This document shows positions 25,141 to 37,439 of a DNA stretch of 64,000 bases, one piece after another; position 1 is the first letter of the stretch, and each line of letters begins with the position of its first letter. The stretch is taken from positions 54,464,102-54,528,101 of the forward strand of contig CM067356.1 of assembly GCA_034190875.2 (NCBI GenBank). The letters are read 5' to 3'. Origin of the DNA: Urechis unicinctus (lineage: Eukaryota; Annelida; Polychaeta; Xenopneusta; Urechidae). The notes under the pieces were generated by a model. That model searched no databases and had not been told where the DNA came from. It worked only from the letters and a program-made list of their open reading frames with translations. A program made the position numbers and the translations under genes.

Positions 25141-26170
25141 TGTATGCATTTAATCAATGCTTATGTGCGTTTCCATGAATAGTCTGAGAATGGAGCAATT
25201 TGAAATCTATCTAATTGTCACGACTAAAACCCGATATAAATTCTACACATGCTCGTACCTGAAATATTTGATTTGTCATAAAGTAAAGGCACTCGGGGTC
25301 AGATCATTATCTCACAGTTATATCCCTGCAGCCGATTCAATTCACGACTTCGTACAAATACATAGCCGAAAATGGCCTTGGTTAATGGCGTGTATTCGAT
25401 TCTAGCACGTGATACTGACATTGTACACTGTCTTCATCGATGGAGAGAGAGGATGTGCGCTTCCAAATACGCGGAATGCGTATATCCACCAGCAATTATA
25501 TTATGATTTGATCGCCTAAGGTAATTGGATAGTGGCATTGTAGCACGGCATTACGATATTTGGCAACTCTCATAGTGACGTCGATGAACACAACTGTCAG
25601 CTGGTCAAGACATGGATTTTATATATTCGTTATGGGTATGTGGTTTCAAATGCTGAAGTTATAAGTTGACGTTTAAACTGAATGCAGTGGAATTCACCCT
25701 TCAGCACGTCTGTAATAAATGTATGCTAATATTGGAAGGGCATATACGAGAAAAACGTTTTCAATGAACCATATCATTGGTATAGTTCAAAATCCACTGA
25801 TTGCTGCACTTGTGACTGTATAGGCCAGCATAGATCTTTAATGTGCTTTTTAGGCTTACCTTGATGAGGAAATACTCAACGTAAGTTCTCACAAGTTTGT
25901 ATTTGTAATATGCTTCCTACTCACGCAGCTTTTTTTAAGTTAGCTCATAGAAATTAACTTGATAACAATTATAGCAATCCCTCCGACGGTATTTGGTTGG
26001 TGGTCATTATAGGGAGGACGAGAATATACATAATAAAGACGCTTCCCTAAGCCAATATCGCTATCAGCATAACAGATGCTCATCATTTACACTGAATTAA
26101 GGGCATAATATATGTATCCACCAACTCAGCTATATATTGAGATCTTTTCCATTGATTTTTACTTTTAACA
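25141..26170. other. Spacer containing one short recurring block
   Basis: The segment at 25365-25415 ('aatggccttggttaatggcg' followed by a 'gcacgtgat' motif) is a short copy of the third repeat block described at 35300 and 43540. An 82-codon plus frame ends in it (25157-25405). I see nothing else definite. Confidence 0.4.
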
Positions 26171-26179
26171 ATGCTGATA

Positions 26180-26580
26180 TTAGGATAGCTTGATATGTCA
26201 TCAACTTGGAACACTTAAGACGAAAATAGCATATGATAATTTTATATCTATTTTCCCCTTCTATTACACTTGATAGATTGTTGCGCTACGTGGCTACGAT
26301 AAATGGCGCATAATGGCCGTTATTGGTGGCATGGAAACGCACTTCAGATTGTTTGCATACAACGACGTTTTGTGCACATATTTTGATTGGGAAACTTGTG
26401 GACTTGAAGTATGTTTGTGATGTGTGTGAATCGGTTTGTTTCCGGTTAATCATTGATCGTGTTGTAGTGGGTTTAGAACAGACAATTGTGGAATTTGACA
26501 TTTTTATACAAGTTGCACATGTACCGATGTCAATATTTATCTTGAGAAGGAAACTATAACCAGTAATTTGAATTGTGACG
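26180..26580. repeat. Third repeat block, copy at 26.2 kb
   Basis: It matches 35300-35660 in order: 'tgtcatcaacttggaacact' (26196) against the same text with one change at 35321, then 'cccttctattacacttg', then 'aatggcg', then 'tggacttgaagtatgtttgtgatgtg' against 'tggacttgcagaacgtttgtgatgtg', and finally 'gtgttgtagtgggt' against 'gtgttgtagtaggt'. Shorter copies lie at 25.4, 29.5, 41.8 and 43.5 kb. No gene is present. Confidence 0.75.
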
Positions 26581-26599
26581 TCAAACACTGCTACTATGG

Positions 26600-27870
26600 A
26601 TAGCAGTGATTTGACATCGTTGTGACATCTTTGTACTTCTGTATTATTAATGTTACCTGCCTTTGATATGATACAAATGCTGCTTGCTCGCGGATGATAT
26701 TACGGTAAGTGGATTATGCAAGTGTCTCTGGCCGGAAGAATTGCAGCAGTAGTTTTACTCTACATATATCCACACCAATGGCGGCGTTCTCACCTCAGAA
26801 CAAAATGGAAGGTACATAAGAAATGGCCATGTGGACTGCATATTGCACTTCTAATTGATTTATGCTGCTATAAAAGCACACACATAAGGTTTTCTGACAT
26901 CCATGGGATGTGATACGTTTCACCAACAGTGACCTAATTGTAGTGCTGGAGGTGTCTCCAACCAACGACAGTTTTCTCTTCGAATTCGTACAAAGAGTTG
27001 GGGGTAGATTAGAACGGGGTTATTATTCATGGACTAACAGTCATTGCATTTAATTGCATATATCCACGATGTGATCGCAGTTTACCTATTCCCTAAGACA
27101 TGCATACGCCTCATATGCGACTTGCAGGGGAACTGAACCTGCCAAAATCATAAACAGACTTTTCCCCTCGTTGATAATATAATCATTCAATTTAGAACAG
27201 ACAGCAGCCTTCCCTTTTTGAATAGATTGTTTTGGAGACGGTTCAGTGACCTTACTTCACATAAGCCTATGCATCATGTACGCCGCGTGAAATGTACGAT
27301 GTTCTGCAACATGTGACCTGTAAATCACCGACTCTATATTGGTCTAACGAGGATTTGTAGATACATGAATATATATCAAGAACTGCTATCAGAGTCACTA
27401 CACACCACGCCCGACAGAACAGGCAATTGATCATTGTGATCTGGGACAATTTGCAGAGGAAGCTCTTACCGAACGACCTGATACAACATACACCACGGAG
27501 GCAAAACCACCCCGTTCTTTCATCAACATGCTCTGAAGCAACGCACCCGCGGAGTTGTATGGTAAGCCATCGACGTAAACGATTTATCTCTGTTCCAAAA
27601 AACACGTTGTTGATTTCAATCCCATAAATAACTCGATTTAATCTGTAGTATCCAGGTCTTGAAACGATTGTGGTCATCTCTATTTGATACTCTACAGCGT
27701 ACACATATCTCTATTTCATGTACCTCATAGTCAGAGCTGTATTAATGTATCTAGCACGCAAAGCTAGGATCATCCTTCACCAGGCATCTTAACACGCGAT
27801 ATCTGTTCCCATTAGCCTTTCCTCACTTTAGTTTACGTGATCGTATTGTCTGAGCATGTAGAATTCTAAT
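26600..27870. other. Spacer holding the longest open frame of the window
   Basis: The minus-strand frame 27267-27704 has 145 codons, is rich in Cys, Arg and Ile, and matches no domain I recognise. A plus-strand frame of 66 codons overlaps it (27427-27627). Neither has a convincing exon structure around it, and a frame of this length is expected once or twice by chance. Otherwise nothing is identified. Confidence 0.25.
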
Positions 27871-28477
27871 GATGAGCCTACGCATATACAACACCCCCCA
27901 TTCCCTCGCTCTCCGTTCCCTACCTGTGATCCTCTCACAAACCACCTGTCATTCCATCAGCATCGAGCCCACCTCTAATGCAGCACGCTATACGTCGAAT
28001 ATTTACGCCTATATTTAGTATACACGCTATCGTTACTAACGGCATATTGACGTTTTATTAGTGTTATAAACGCCAGCAACGTGCTTTCCATAGAACAACA
28101 TGTAACTGTTCAAATTATATGCATGTCATATCAACGATCTATGTCTTTGCTGTTAAGTAATGCACTTTAATAAATTTGTACCTGCAACGACTTAATCCCT
28201 ACAACTTTATCGTCAAGGTAGAAGCAGTCACCTAGATTCTGAATGCAGCAGGAAGACACACTCGGTAGCGCTAATTCTGAGGCAGCGGTTTGTGGGTACA
28301 CCATTTGTTAAAGGCAAAGAAAAGGGCAAGTCGATTACCACATAGCATCGAAACAATTGCCTTAGATAGGTGTTGTCGTACGTGCATATATCTTCAGTGT
28401 GAGCATTAGCAGGTTGCATAATGGCGTAAGAGGTCTATTATTACACACACCACTGTAGATTGTTGCGCTAGAGTTAA

Positions 28478-28548
28478 GCAAACAACACATGGTGATTAGC
28501 AAACAACACATGGTGATTAGCACACAGCACATGGTGATTAGCAAACAG
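28478..28548. repeat. 21 bp minisatellite, about 3.4 copies
   Basis: The unit 'gcaaacaacacatggtgatt' plus one A repeats at 28478, 28499, 28520 and, partly, 28541. The first three copies differ by very few bases. Confidence 0.95.
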
Positions 28549-29046
28549 CTTCTTCTACAAACATGAAATCTTCCCGAGTGAATCAGTTGTCCAGATCCGA
28601 AAGCTGGTTATTGTGTTTATTTGCAATATGATCAATTACGACCCGATGTTAACGAAAAAACCCTAAAGACGTCTGTTGATAGAAATGTATTGTCATTGAC
28701 AGACAGAATATCAATGTCAGCTTCAATTTGTCACATTGTTTTACACTAGATACTAGGAGGGATATATGATTCTGCATTTATTTGAAATCAGTAAACTTTA
28801 GAAATTCGCCTTTGGTCATCTCGCATTGATTAATAAATGGATTGGTGGATATATTCAAACGATGCGGACTGTTGTAACGGATCATATGGTTGTAAGGCTG
28901 ATTGCAATAAGTTGCATTCAGTTGGGTGTATGGCGAGATAATACGCAACAGGCTGCGCAATGTTGTTTTGATATCGCGATTTTACTCAAGAGTACATTCA
29001 TTTGCCATCACACACCAATAGCCACACGCACATGCGTGCATGAAAT

Positions 29047-29123
29047 GAGAAGCAGAGAGAGAGAGAGAGCGAGAGAGAAAGAGAAAGAGACAGAGAGAGA
29101 GCGAGAGAGAGAGAGAGAGAGAG

Positions 29124-29161
<38 letters not shown>

Positions 29162-29190
29162 GAGAGAAAGAGAGAGAGAGAGAGAGAGAG
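29047..29190. repeat. GA polypurine microsatellite
   Basis: About 144 nt of almost pure purine on the plus strand, mostly GA with a few GAAA variants and rare C interruptions. Such tracts can form triplex (H-DNA). Long open frames read across it (RERERE on plus, SLSLSL on minus) are artefacts. Confidence 0.97.
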
Positions 29191-29459
29191 CCTGTATGAT
29201 GGAAAAAGAGTGATTCGATTTGCTGTGCATCAATATCTCCATAAGGAGAATGATACAAGCACACGGCGAATCACGTTCATTTCGTAAGATGCAGTTGGCA
29301 CATACTTTGACTGCGTCCATAACCTAAGTCTGATGTCGCTTTCAGAATAATAAATGCATATAAATATGTATATTTTGTCTAAACCAATATCGATATCCGC
29401 CAAAAATAGCTCAGGCAAGCCGCCCATTGATAATTCATCGATGGAACTGTTGCCAAAAT

Positions 29460-29620
29460 GTTCTCAAACAAGCTCTTATTTGGGTGGCTTAATATGTCTT
29501 CAACTCGGAGCCCTCAGGACAAAGAGGAACATTGACCCTTCCATGACACCTGGTAGTTTTATTTTGCTATGTCGATGAGGTAGATGGCATGAGGTGGAGT
29601 TGGTTAACGGTAGTGTTTGA
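29460..29620. repeat. Third repeat block, short copy at 29.5 kb
   Basis: The text around 'atgtcttcaactcgg' (29493) and 'ggttaacggtagtgt' (29602) aligns with 26190-26330 and 35320-35460, with gaps. It is strongly diverged. Confidence 0.5.
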
Positions 29621-29769
29621 AGTAGACGTGTAGCACTTAGTGCATTTTAACGACGGCTAGAGCTCAGTCATACATGTGGTCGGTACGGATTGTACGAGTG
29701 AGAAATACATACATGTTGCTTAAAGTCTACTGGAATATAACATTGCAATTTATATGCGGCATATTGATG

Positions 29770-31900
29770 ACATATATTTTACTTAAACTGAATTATTCTT
29801 TAATGTCCATACATTGATCAGAGTTTTAGGAATGCGCAATATACATTAAATCATAAGATGCAGTCGGTATTGGCACGCGTAAATTATTGCATGACTCGTT
29901 GCGCCTTTCGTTATTTCTTCGCTGTAATTTCATTATGTATATCCATATTGTATTTTACAAATCCCAGTCTTACGCCGAGACGCCGTGCTATTACTACACA
30001 ACCATCCTGCCATTCCATCAGCATTGTCCTACCTTCCACTGCTGCGTGTTGTTTTTTAAATATATATAACCAAGTCAAGCTTTTAAGTAATGACAGTAAA
30101 TTGTATCCGACACTATTATCAAGATAAAACCTGTTTTACATTGTAGATAATGGCACATTATACATAATCGTTACAAATGTTCGTTTCCGTTCTCACTGTA
30201 GAAAACACGCCATTATTCAAATTATGTGCTATCATGAGAACGACCTTCGCCATGGCTGTTAGGTCATGCAAAGTCATTTAATCTGGCATCCAAGATTTAA
30301 TTTTAGCTGTTTCAGGACATAGCAATCAGCGAGGTTTGGTTGTGATGCAGCGGCTCGTGTTGTGCGGTCAATAATCGTTGTTGGCTAAGATCGGGGTCAG
30401 TCAGCTGTCATGTTATCCTTACAATCTGTAAGCTGTAAGCTGTAACACTAACATCGACCCCTAACATTACATATTAAATTCACATGGCACCAAAGTCGGT
30501 GGCAAACCACACGTGCTGCAACATAAACAGTTGCTAAGATCTGATTGAAGTGTTTGTCCAGGTAAAAAACATTTGAATTTGTGTTTCTTTGTGATCGGAT
30601 CACATGCAATCACCTGGTGGTATCTGCTGTAGACAGTTGAAGGGCAATATATCTATGTTTGCTCCGGGTTGCAACCAGGCATGTCCTAGATCATAACGCT
30701 TGAAAAGACAGATATTCGACCGTATAAATGCGCGTAGCATTGAGCCCATAACTGCACTGGGTTTTCAACGGCTTTATTGGAAAATTTCATACAAAAGCGT
30801 CCCTTTGTTATTGTGTTCAGTACACCTTGTGGCTGTTGTGATATGGCCTACTTTGCCATGAGTTTGGAGACTACGCCTCATTTGATTTCGCATCGGATGA
30901 TAAATGGATCGTGGTGCATCCGTAGAGGGTGGGGCTGGTTGTTACAGACGACACCAACACAGATTACATCTCAGATATATGTACATATATAGTCAAATGT
31001 TGTATTACTGTTGTAATTGCCGGTTATGGGTCACTTGCGTTACGTGCCGGGTGTGCGCTGATGTCACCAACGTCTACTGCCAACCACCAGATGGTGCCGT
31101 CGTTACTGTGTAGAATGAACTCTCCAATTTGCACTATTCTGCAGTACTGATGGACTTACCTGTGCAAGGACGCTTGTACTTGTGAGTCTACACCTGTATA
31201 TTTCCTTTCAACATTCGTCAATGTGCACAGATATCTTGATCAAATACATCCATGCGCCATAAAGATGTTACAAAGGAACAGCTTGACATAATAATGATAC
31301 ACGACATATAATGCGATGTAATCATGTTTCTACAATGAAGTGCAAAACAATACTCTGTTGGTACAGACTTTCTGGTATCGATAGCTGCATAAGAAAATAG
31401 TTGCAACAGTTCTAAAGATAGCCAAAGCGAGATCCTATGGGTGATGTTTATACAGTACCAGCCCCTAAGACGGCACCAGGATTATTTTATTGCACAAAAT
31501 CCTACGAAAAACACCATACACATTATTTTCTTGTTTTTAACAGTAACAACAAGAGATCATTATACTTTGCAAATGCCATTATTCTCTTACAAAAGTATCT
31601 TAACGCTTCAGAGCTCTGGCATTCGAATACTTGCAGCAAATGTTCGTAAGTAATGTATTTATCACAATCACAGATATCAGTTGCTAACAATTAACGGTAA
31701 TTAGTGCTAGTACATCAATGATGTCCTAATAACATTCCCAAATTTTGCTGTGAACGTTACGAAATGTCGCTGCATAGTTTTCTCTGAGAATCTCTGCTTT
31801 GATGAAACACGTGGTACGCTTGGTTCCATACAACCAACAATGCGGTTTTTATCAATAATTACATGAAAAAGACTATGTGTGTTCATTAGAATGATCTTGG
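29770..31900. repeat. Second repeat family, copy 3
   Basis: Ordered landmarks again: 'tgccattccatcagcattg' (30009), 'tgatgcagcggctcgtgttg' (30343), 'cggatgataaatggatcg' (30893) followed by G-rich DNA, and 'cattcccaaattttgc' (31733) with 'tttgatgaaac' (31799), matching 25010-25130. The interval 29870-29970 matches about 22960-23060. No supported gene is present. Confidence 0.65.
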
Positions 31901-33605
31901 ATCATAACGTCCCGATAACGGCAGAAGCGAAGCATATGCAAATCGATACAAAAGGCTAACGAGTTCTTCTGAGACGGCCAATAGCACTTCCTCATACCGG
32001 GATAGCTTAATTATCACGTAGCAAGAGGTAAACAAACATTTATGCAAGGCAGTTAAAGCTTATAGGGGTTATGGTGAATGTTCCATCAACAAAAGTGTCG
32101 TTTTTGTTTATGTGTGTTGTGTTATTGCTTTCCTTCCTTCCGCACGGAAAGCATGGTATGGAATGGACTCCCAAAACATCGATATTATAATCCTTACTTG
32201 ATAATTCACGAGTTCGTGTTTATTTAAGCACTTACGCACTCATCGTGTTCTTCCCAAAATTGAAAGAAAAATCATATAAAATAAGCTTAATAACCTGATT
32301 ATAGGCCTTACTCAATACATTACTTAGTTTCCAATCAACTGTCAATTATAGTCACTCTCTCTAAGGTCACCTTTGGCGGCCTCCGAATGATGATGCATGA
32401 GGAGGTGTTCTGTTGTGATTAATCCACGAATCAAAGCTTCATCCTTTCCAGTAATAACTCGAAATATAGAGACACATTTGTTGAAATACCTAAAATGTTC
32501 AAGTTGGAGAATTGTGACATACCACAATCGAAAAGAATGTTTCAGTATCTGACAAATTCGTCCCTCGCTTGTATGTTGTATTGGGTGCGATGTACAAACC
32601 AACCAGTTGCTTAATATAGTGACGACAAGCCTTGCGTAATAGAGCATAAGCACAGTTGCATAGTTGTGGGGATTATCAAACCTGCTATATGATGTTTCCA
32701 CGATGCTGCAGCCATGTAGTCGTCGTAATCCGCCATATTCATGCTAGGATGGATGCGAGCTAGACGATGGTATGCATATGCACGTTAATGAAATATCTGG
32801 AAAGATGGGCAAAATACTACAGCTGCTAACTGATCATTTGTAAACCTCTCATTAAAAGACGTTGTTATTGAGAGAACTATTATTTATTTGGACACACCTT
32901 TTAACTGACTATTTGCACGGTTGCATTATATTTCAGATGCGAGCGGTCACCAAATATGTGCGTCGTAGCTGGTAGCTGATCGTCGCTGTGTTAGTCTAGT
33001 TGCATAACACGTTGATATCGGACCATTAGTGTTTGATACGAAGAGCAAGAATAGCAAAACTTTCAATCCATCGTTTCATGATAGCATCACAAAAAGGTGT
33101 CGCCATATCTGTATTTTGGTTCAAGACAGCCGAAAATGGACCTAAAGTATCCGACCGGCAAGACTGCCTATTCTACCGCAATATTTTCCTCTTCGACGGT
33201 TTAGCTTTACCCGGCTTGGCTATAAGCCTACTTACCCTACTCCCGTGATGCGCAAAGCCTATGGTGATGATAAATAAGCCATGTGGAATGACGGATAGGG
33301 AGTAGTGATGAGCTAGCGGAAAATAATAACAATGGCTGACTTGTTGGCGATTATATAAATCTATATAAATCAAGTGGAATACATGCCATAAGTCTGACAT
33401 TGTCATTATACAGAGCATGTATAATTGAAGTATCACGCCCTGCAAATGTCAAGGGGCGCTAAATCATGTAATGATCGTGCACCGGTCTTTAGTGTTCCCT
33501 AAAGTACATTCTCAGCAGACATTGGCGGGACTATAACCAACGCATGTGCTATTACTTCTTTTTCGTCCCTTGGACTCACGTTTTTAAGTGAATAATCAGC
33601 TTCCA
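31901..33605. other. Spacer; nothing identified
   Basis: AT-rich DNA with a 119-codon minus frame (32342-32701) that resembles no family known to me. No clear repeat partner was found by eye. Confidence 0.3.
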
Positions 33606-33770
33606 CGTCCCGTCAAAGCGTATAACTCCAGCTCTATAACAGCGTCATCGTCCCGTCAAAGCGTATAACTCCAGCTCTATAACAGCGTCATCGTCCCGTC
33701 AAAGCGTATAACTCCAGCTTTATTACAGCGTCATCGTCCCGTCAAAGTGTATAACTCCAGCTTTATAACA
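33606..33770. repeat. 43 bp minisatellite, about 3.8 copies
   Basis: Copies begin with 'cgtcccgtcaaagcgtataa' at 33606, 33649, 33692 and 33735. The first two are identical. Later ones differ by a few bases, mainly at the 'agctctat'/'agctttat' position. The last is cut short. Confidence 0.97.
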
Positions 33771-35290
33771 CAAATGACCGCATCAGCGAAATTGCGATTG
33801 CCATTGTGTTCAGCACAATGGGTATTGCTACGAGCGGGTTTGATGGGTGATAGCTACGACATTTGAGAAAGGATACATCCGTAACATTGAATGAAGATGG
33901 TGACCTTATGCCTCCACGATCACTTGGCACAACTATAATCTGCGGATCTGATGCATTGCATTGACCTACAACGTATATGTTTTATATGTCAAACTAAAAC
34001 GCTGTCATTATAATAAGACTTCGTTTTGAAAAAAAACATGACCGAATTGAGCCTAAAATGTGCAAGATAAATAACGTGCAATGATATTGTGGCTTTGCGG
34101 CCTGCACTACCTTCTATTAGAGTTGTATTACAGTAATTCGTTTGATAACTGAACGCCCAGTCATCCACCATGAAATGATGGATCGATTGTTGCGCGTTAT
34201 TGCTTGGATGCTTGAAATGGACGGCAACAACATTGGACACCTCACATTTAGTGCCATAGAGGAGCGGTGTTGTATTGTGGACGGGACTCATTTATGTGAA
34301 TGCCAGTTTGTTTGTATCTGGAACAAAGACGATATTTATAGGTTTCGCCGATTATTTTGCCAATAATATCGATCGTCTGAAACGTTCATATCTATGTCAA
34401 TGCAGCTGCAATAGCTTACTTGTGTATGCGCATTTGCACAGTTTACTGCATGCATTCACTGACTATTTCTTGTATGATGATTGAGTAGATAAATGCGGTG
34501 CCAGGAAAAGAACATCTTCACGAGCTTCTGGATATTTTCAATAAGGTACCCCGCGAATAAAGTATATACTCAATGTGCGTTACGAGAGAAACTTGTCCAT
34601 AAGTAACTTTGCGCGGCCATTACGGCGAAGAATGACAACCCCGCATGACTAATGCAACTATTCGGGTGATTTGTGCGACGAATGAATCCCCACAAGGCAT
34701 TACATATTTCCATTCCATGTCTTCTCACTCTGAGCGGCATGTGTTCGCAAATGTCTGACTTCTGAACCAAGCAAACAGGAAATCGACAGGACAATGTCAA
34801 TATGATGAGTGCAAGTCCCTATTATATCATCCATATCACGTGACAGGGTGTCAGAGCTTGACTCTGTTCAGACGCATTGTGTGTGCTAATACCTACATCG
34901 TCAAACTCTGCATCGACAATAATAAGCGCCACTGCACTGGTGCCTTACACATAAATGCATCTGTTTATTGCAGCGTTAACGCAGTCTTGTTGCAAAGATA
35001 TTTTACTTAACCCCTGATGGCTGACGTCACATGTGTTATCTTTCCCATCAGCCTAAAAGTAGTCAATACCTCCTGCATTATCCAACATGCGTTTACCACC
35101 TAGCAAATAAGACCAGCCATAGTTAATTGTTAAGGATGCGCATCGACCATTATTCAACGCTGTTGTTGTTATCGGAATAACATTCACATATAATTTCCGT
35201 TGAATCAAGGACCCAATATCAATATCTTCTAAGATAACCCGGCAGCTTCACATTGAAAGGTCCTCGATGGTCTTATCATCGGAGTGTGCT
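33771..35290. other. Spacer; nothing identified
   Basis: No gene is recognised. Several frames of 70-100 codons (for example minus 33989-34291) lack any family signature. Confidence 0.3.
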
Positions 35291-35299
35291 CAGTTATGT

Positions 35300-35660
35300 T
35301 CTTATTGGGATGAATTGATTTGTCATCAACTCGGAACACTTAAGAAGAGGACGGCAGGTCGTAAACTCATATTTATAATCCCCTTCTATTGCACTTGGTA
35401 GATGTTAGTGCTTCTTGCTGCCGATAGATGGCACAAGATGGCCTTGGTTAATGGCGGTTATTGGGTTTTTACACGTGATGCAGGCAAGGTTTTCCTGAAA
35501 ATATCAACAGCGAGAAACCAAGACGGTGATGCTCCTGCATGTGGACTTGCAGAACGTTTGTGATGTGTTTGGGTTTAAGTACTGTCTGTTTCCCGTTGAT
35601 AATTGGTAGTGTTGTAGTAGGTCGGAATTGCAGATTGTGGAGATTACCAATACAACACCA
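35300..35660. repeat. Third repeat block, copy at 35.3 kb
   Basis: It aligns with 26180-26580 over its whole length (landmarks given at that entry). The core 'ggccttggttaatggcggtt' (35441) recurs, with changes, at 25373 and 43595. Confidence 0.75.
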
Positions 35661-36925
35661 ACACAAACGAAGGGTGGCAAGTATATTAAAGGGCAAAACA
35701 TCTCTTTGTTTAATCGCGTTTGTTGTGTGTATGAGGACGTCGAAGCGAGAAGATGATGCAAGTGGAATCCTGTCTTTTACATGCTAACTGCGCATGTGCA
35801 GAAGATATTCTTCATTAGATGTACGAAACTGAAATCAGCATGTTGTGTATGCTGACGTGTATTCTTCATTGTTATTGCGCATGTGTATCATATATGTGAA
35901 TAGCTTCATATCTGCCTTCTTCCATATGTAAACTGGTGTCGATATGGATGCAATAGAATGATTATACTTATAGCAAATGGTACATTAATTCTAACCAAGC
36001 CAGCCACGCTATAAATAGACGCACGCGGCACAGGCGATGATAGATATAACTGCTTGTTAAGGTTGATTGGTTATGCGGGTGTCTGTAGACACTTGCAAAA
36101 ACGAAGGAAAATAATTTGTAAAGGGATATCACCCTAGATATATCCAAATCTGAAGCAGCGTTTACACCAGAAATTGCGTAAAATTCTTCATGTGAATTGG
36201 TTATTCTACCCTTAATTGACTTATACTGCCACGAAAACACTCACGCAAGTAATGTTTTCTAACCTTCTTGAGGCTGTGTAGGATGCTTCAGTAATATGAG
36301 ACAAGCGCGTGTCCTTATATCACACTTAAGTTTTCTAGTTCGTGTGTGTATTCAGGTTTGTTGGTGCAAACTTTTCTGGATAGTATGTTCATGCCTGAAA
36401 GGCGATCTGATCAGGAGCTAAACGAATCTACGAGCCGTACCAGAGTAATCAGCAATGCACGCATAATTTGCAGTCAAGGGTCACACCCTAAGTCGAGCGA
36501 AAGTTTTGACAAGCCAGCGTTTACAATAATAATTAACTGCTCTCGTAAGTTCATTAATGTAAACTTATATACTAATGATTTATCAGATGTTATCATCTGT
36601 AAAGTCATACAACCTTATTGTATTGCTGAATCTGCCCAAATCGTTGACAGGTAAGCCCCGTGCTGGCTACTTATAAGACTTTCTGAGAGCCAAGAGCAGA
36701 GTTCACCATTTTATTTCTATTTTGAGACGTAAACCTAAAATATATTTGTAACAGTGTTATACTATACACATTATATACCAGCATTCGTCGCGGTAGAATG
36801 TCTGTTTATTTGTCTGGTTTTTTTTCATTGCTGACAAATGAAATGTGCGATAATCTGTAACGAGGTCCGTCGTTAACATTCTCATCAATGCTGTCAGTTA
36901 GTGACACTAGGTCACTGTCCTCTGA
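35661..36925. other. Spacer; nothing identified
   Basis: AT-rich DNA. A 102-codon plus frame (36346-36654) shows no recognisable domain. A near-direct repeat around 'attcttcatt' occurs at 35806 and 35860. Confidence 0.3.
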
Positions 36926-36929
36926 TCGA

Positions 36930-37400
36930 GTTACTGTTGCCTGTTTGCCAGTGGGATAGAGAGCTCCCCACTATCAAATTGTAAATTTCTGTCTGTTTGT
37001 CTTAGTTTCCACCCCAGATGGCAGCACCATGATGTTTTGATCAACTTGTAGGTTGAAGAGGCGTTGGGAAGCCTTAGAAGTAAGCCAATCGGTATGGGGA
37101 GCCCAGCTGAGGTTAGCACCTATGGTTGACCCAATGTAGTTGCAGCATGAAACCACTGAAACGTCTGTACCCTTAATGTTCACCGTTTCATGCTGTTTTC
37201 CTCGCCGAGGGGTTTATCAACCATAGTATATAATGCGTTTAGTTTATTTGTCCAATCGAAATCTTTTAATCGGCGGCTATGACTTTACACTGAATATAAC
37301 CTGACATGGTTTAAGACTGTTCCAGAAAGCTTTTGTGCCCCTAGCAAATAATTCTTCGATTGCGGTCTTGTATTTGATGTTGCTTGTATAGATTGCTTTG
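36930..37400 (-). pseudogene. Decayed fragment of a non-LTR retrotransposon reverse transcriptase
   Basis: Reading the minus strand down from 37183 gives about 48 residues that include CCNYIGSTIGANLSW and HTDWLTSKASQRLFNL. This matches the pattern seen just after the catalytic part of many LINE-type reverse transcriptases: Y-(L/I)-G-(S/T) followed by L-W/S-W, a T-D-x-(L/I) segment, and a basic helix ending in R-L-(F/Y)-x-L. After this the frame breaks (a frameshift near 37040), and no catalytic YADD-type box is visible upstream, where stops appear. It is a 5'- and 3'-truncated, inactive relic. The family assignment comes from memory of the motif and the clade is not resolved. Confidence 0.6.
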
Positions 37401-37439
37401 GTTAACTTTTTGTACATTGCGCTATGTTTGTGGCATTAA

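Larger units (their letters stand above)
27880..29190. repeat. Second repeat family, copy 2
   Basis: The landmarks come in the same order as copy 1: C-rich DNA at 27892, then 'tgtcattccatcagcat' (27947), then 'ggcagcggtttgtgggtacacc' (28281), then 'gattaataaatggattgg' (28826). The stretch at 28060-28290 aligns with both 23250-23500 and 30120-30350. It is interrupted by a 21 bp minisatellite and ends in a GA tract absent from the other copies. Confidence 0.65.

Noticed and set aside
27267..27704. 145-codon minus-strand frame as a gene
   Set aside because: It is the longest frame, but a frame of this size is expected about once or twice by chance here, and no domain, signal or neighbouring exon supports it.
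28826..29320. Frames of 153, 112 and 88 codons rich in Arg-Glu or Ser-Leu
   Set aside because: Their length comes from the GA tract, which has no stop codons in these frames.
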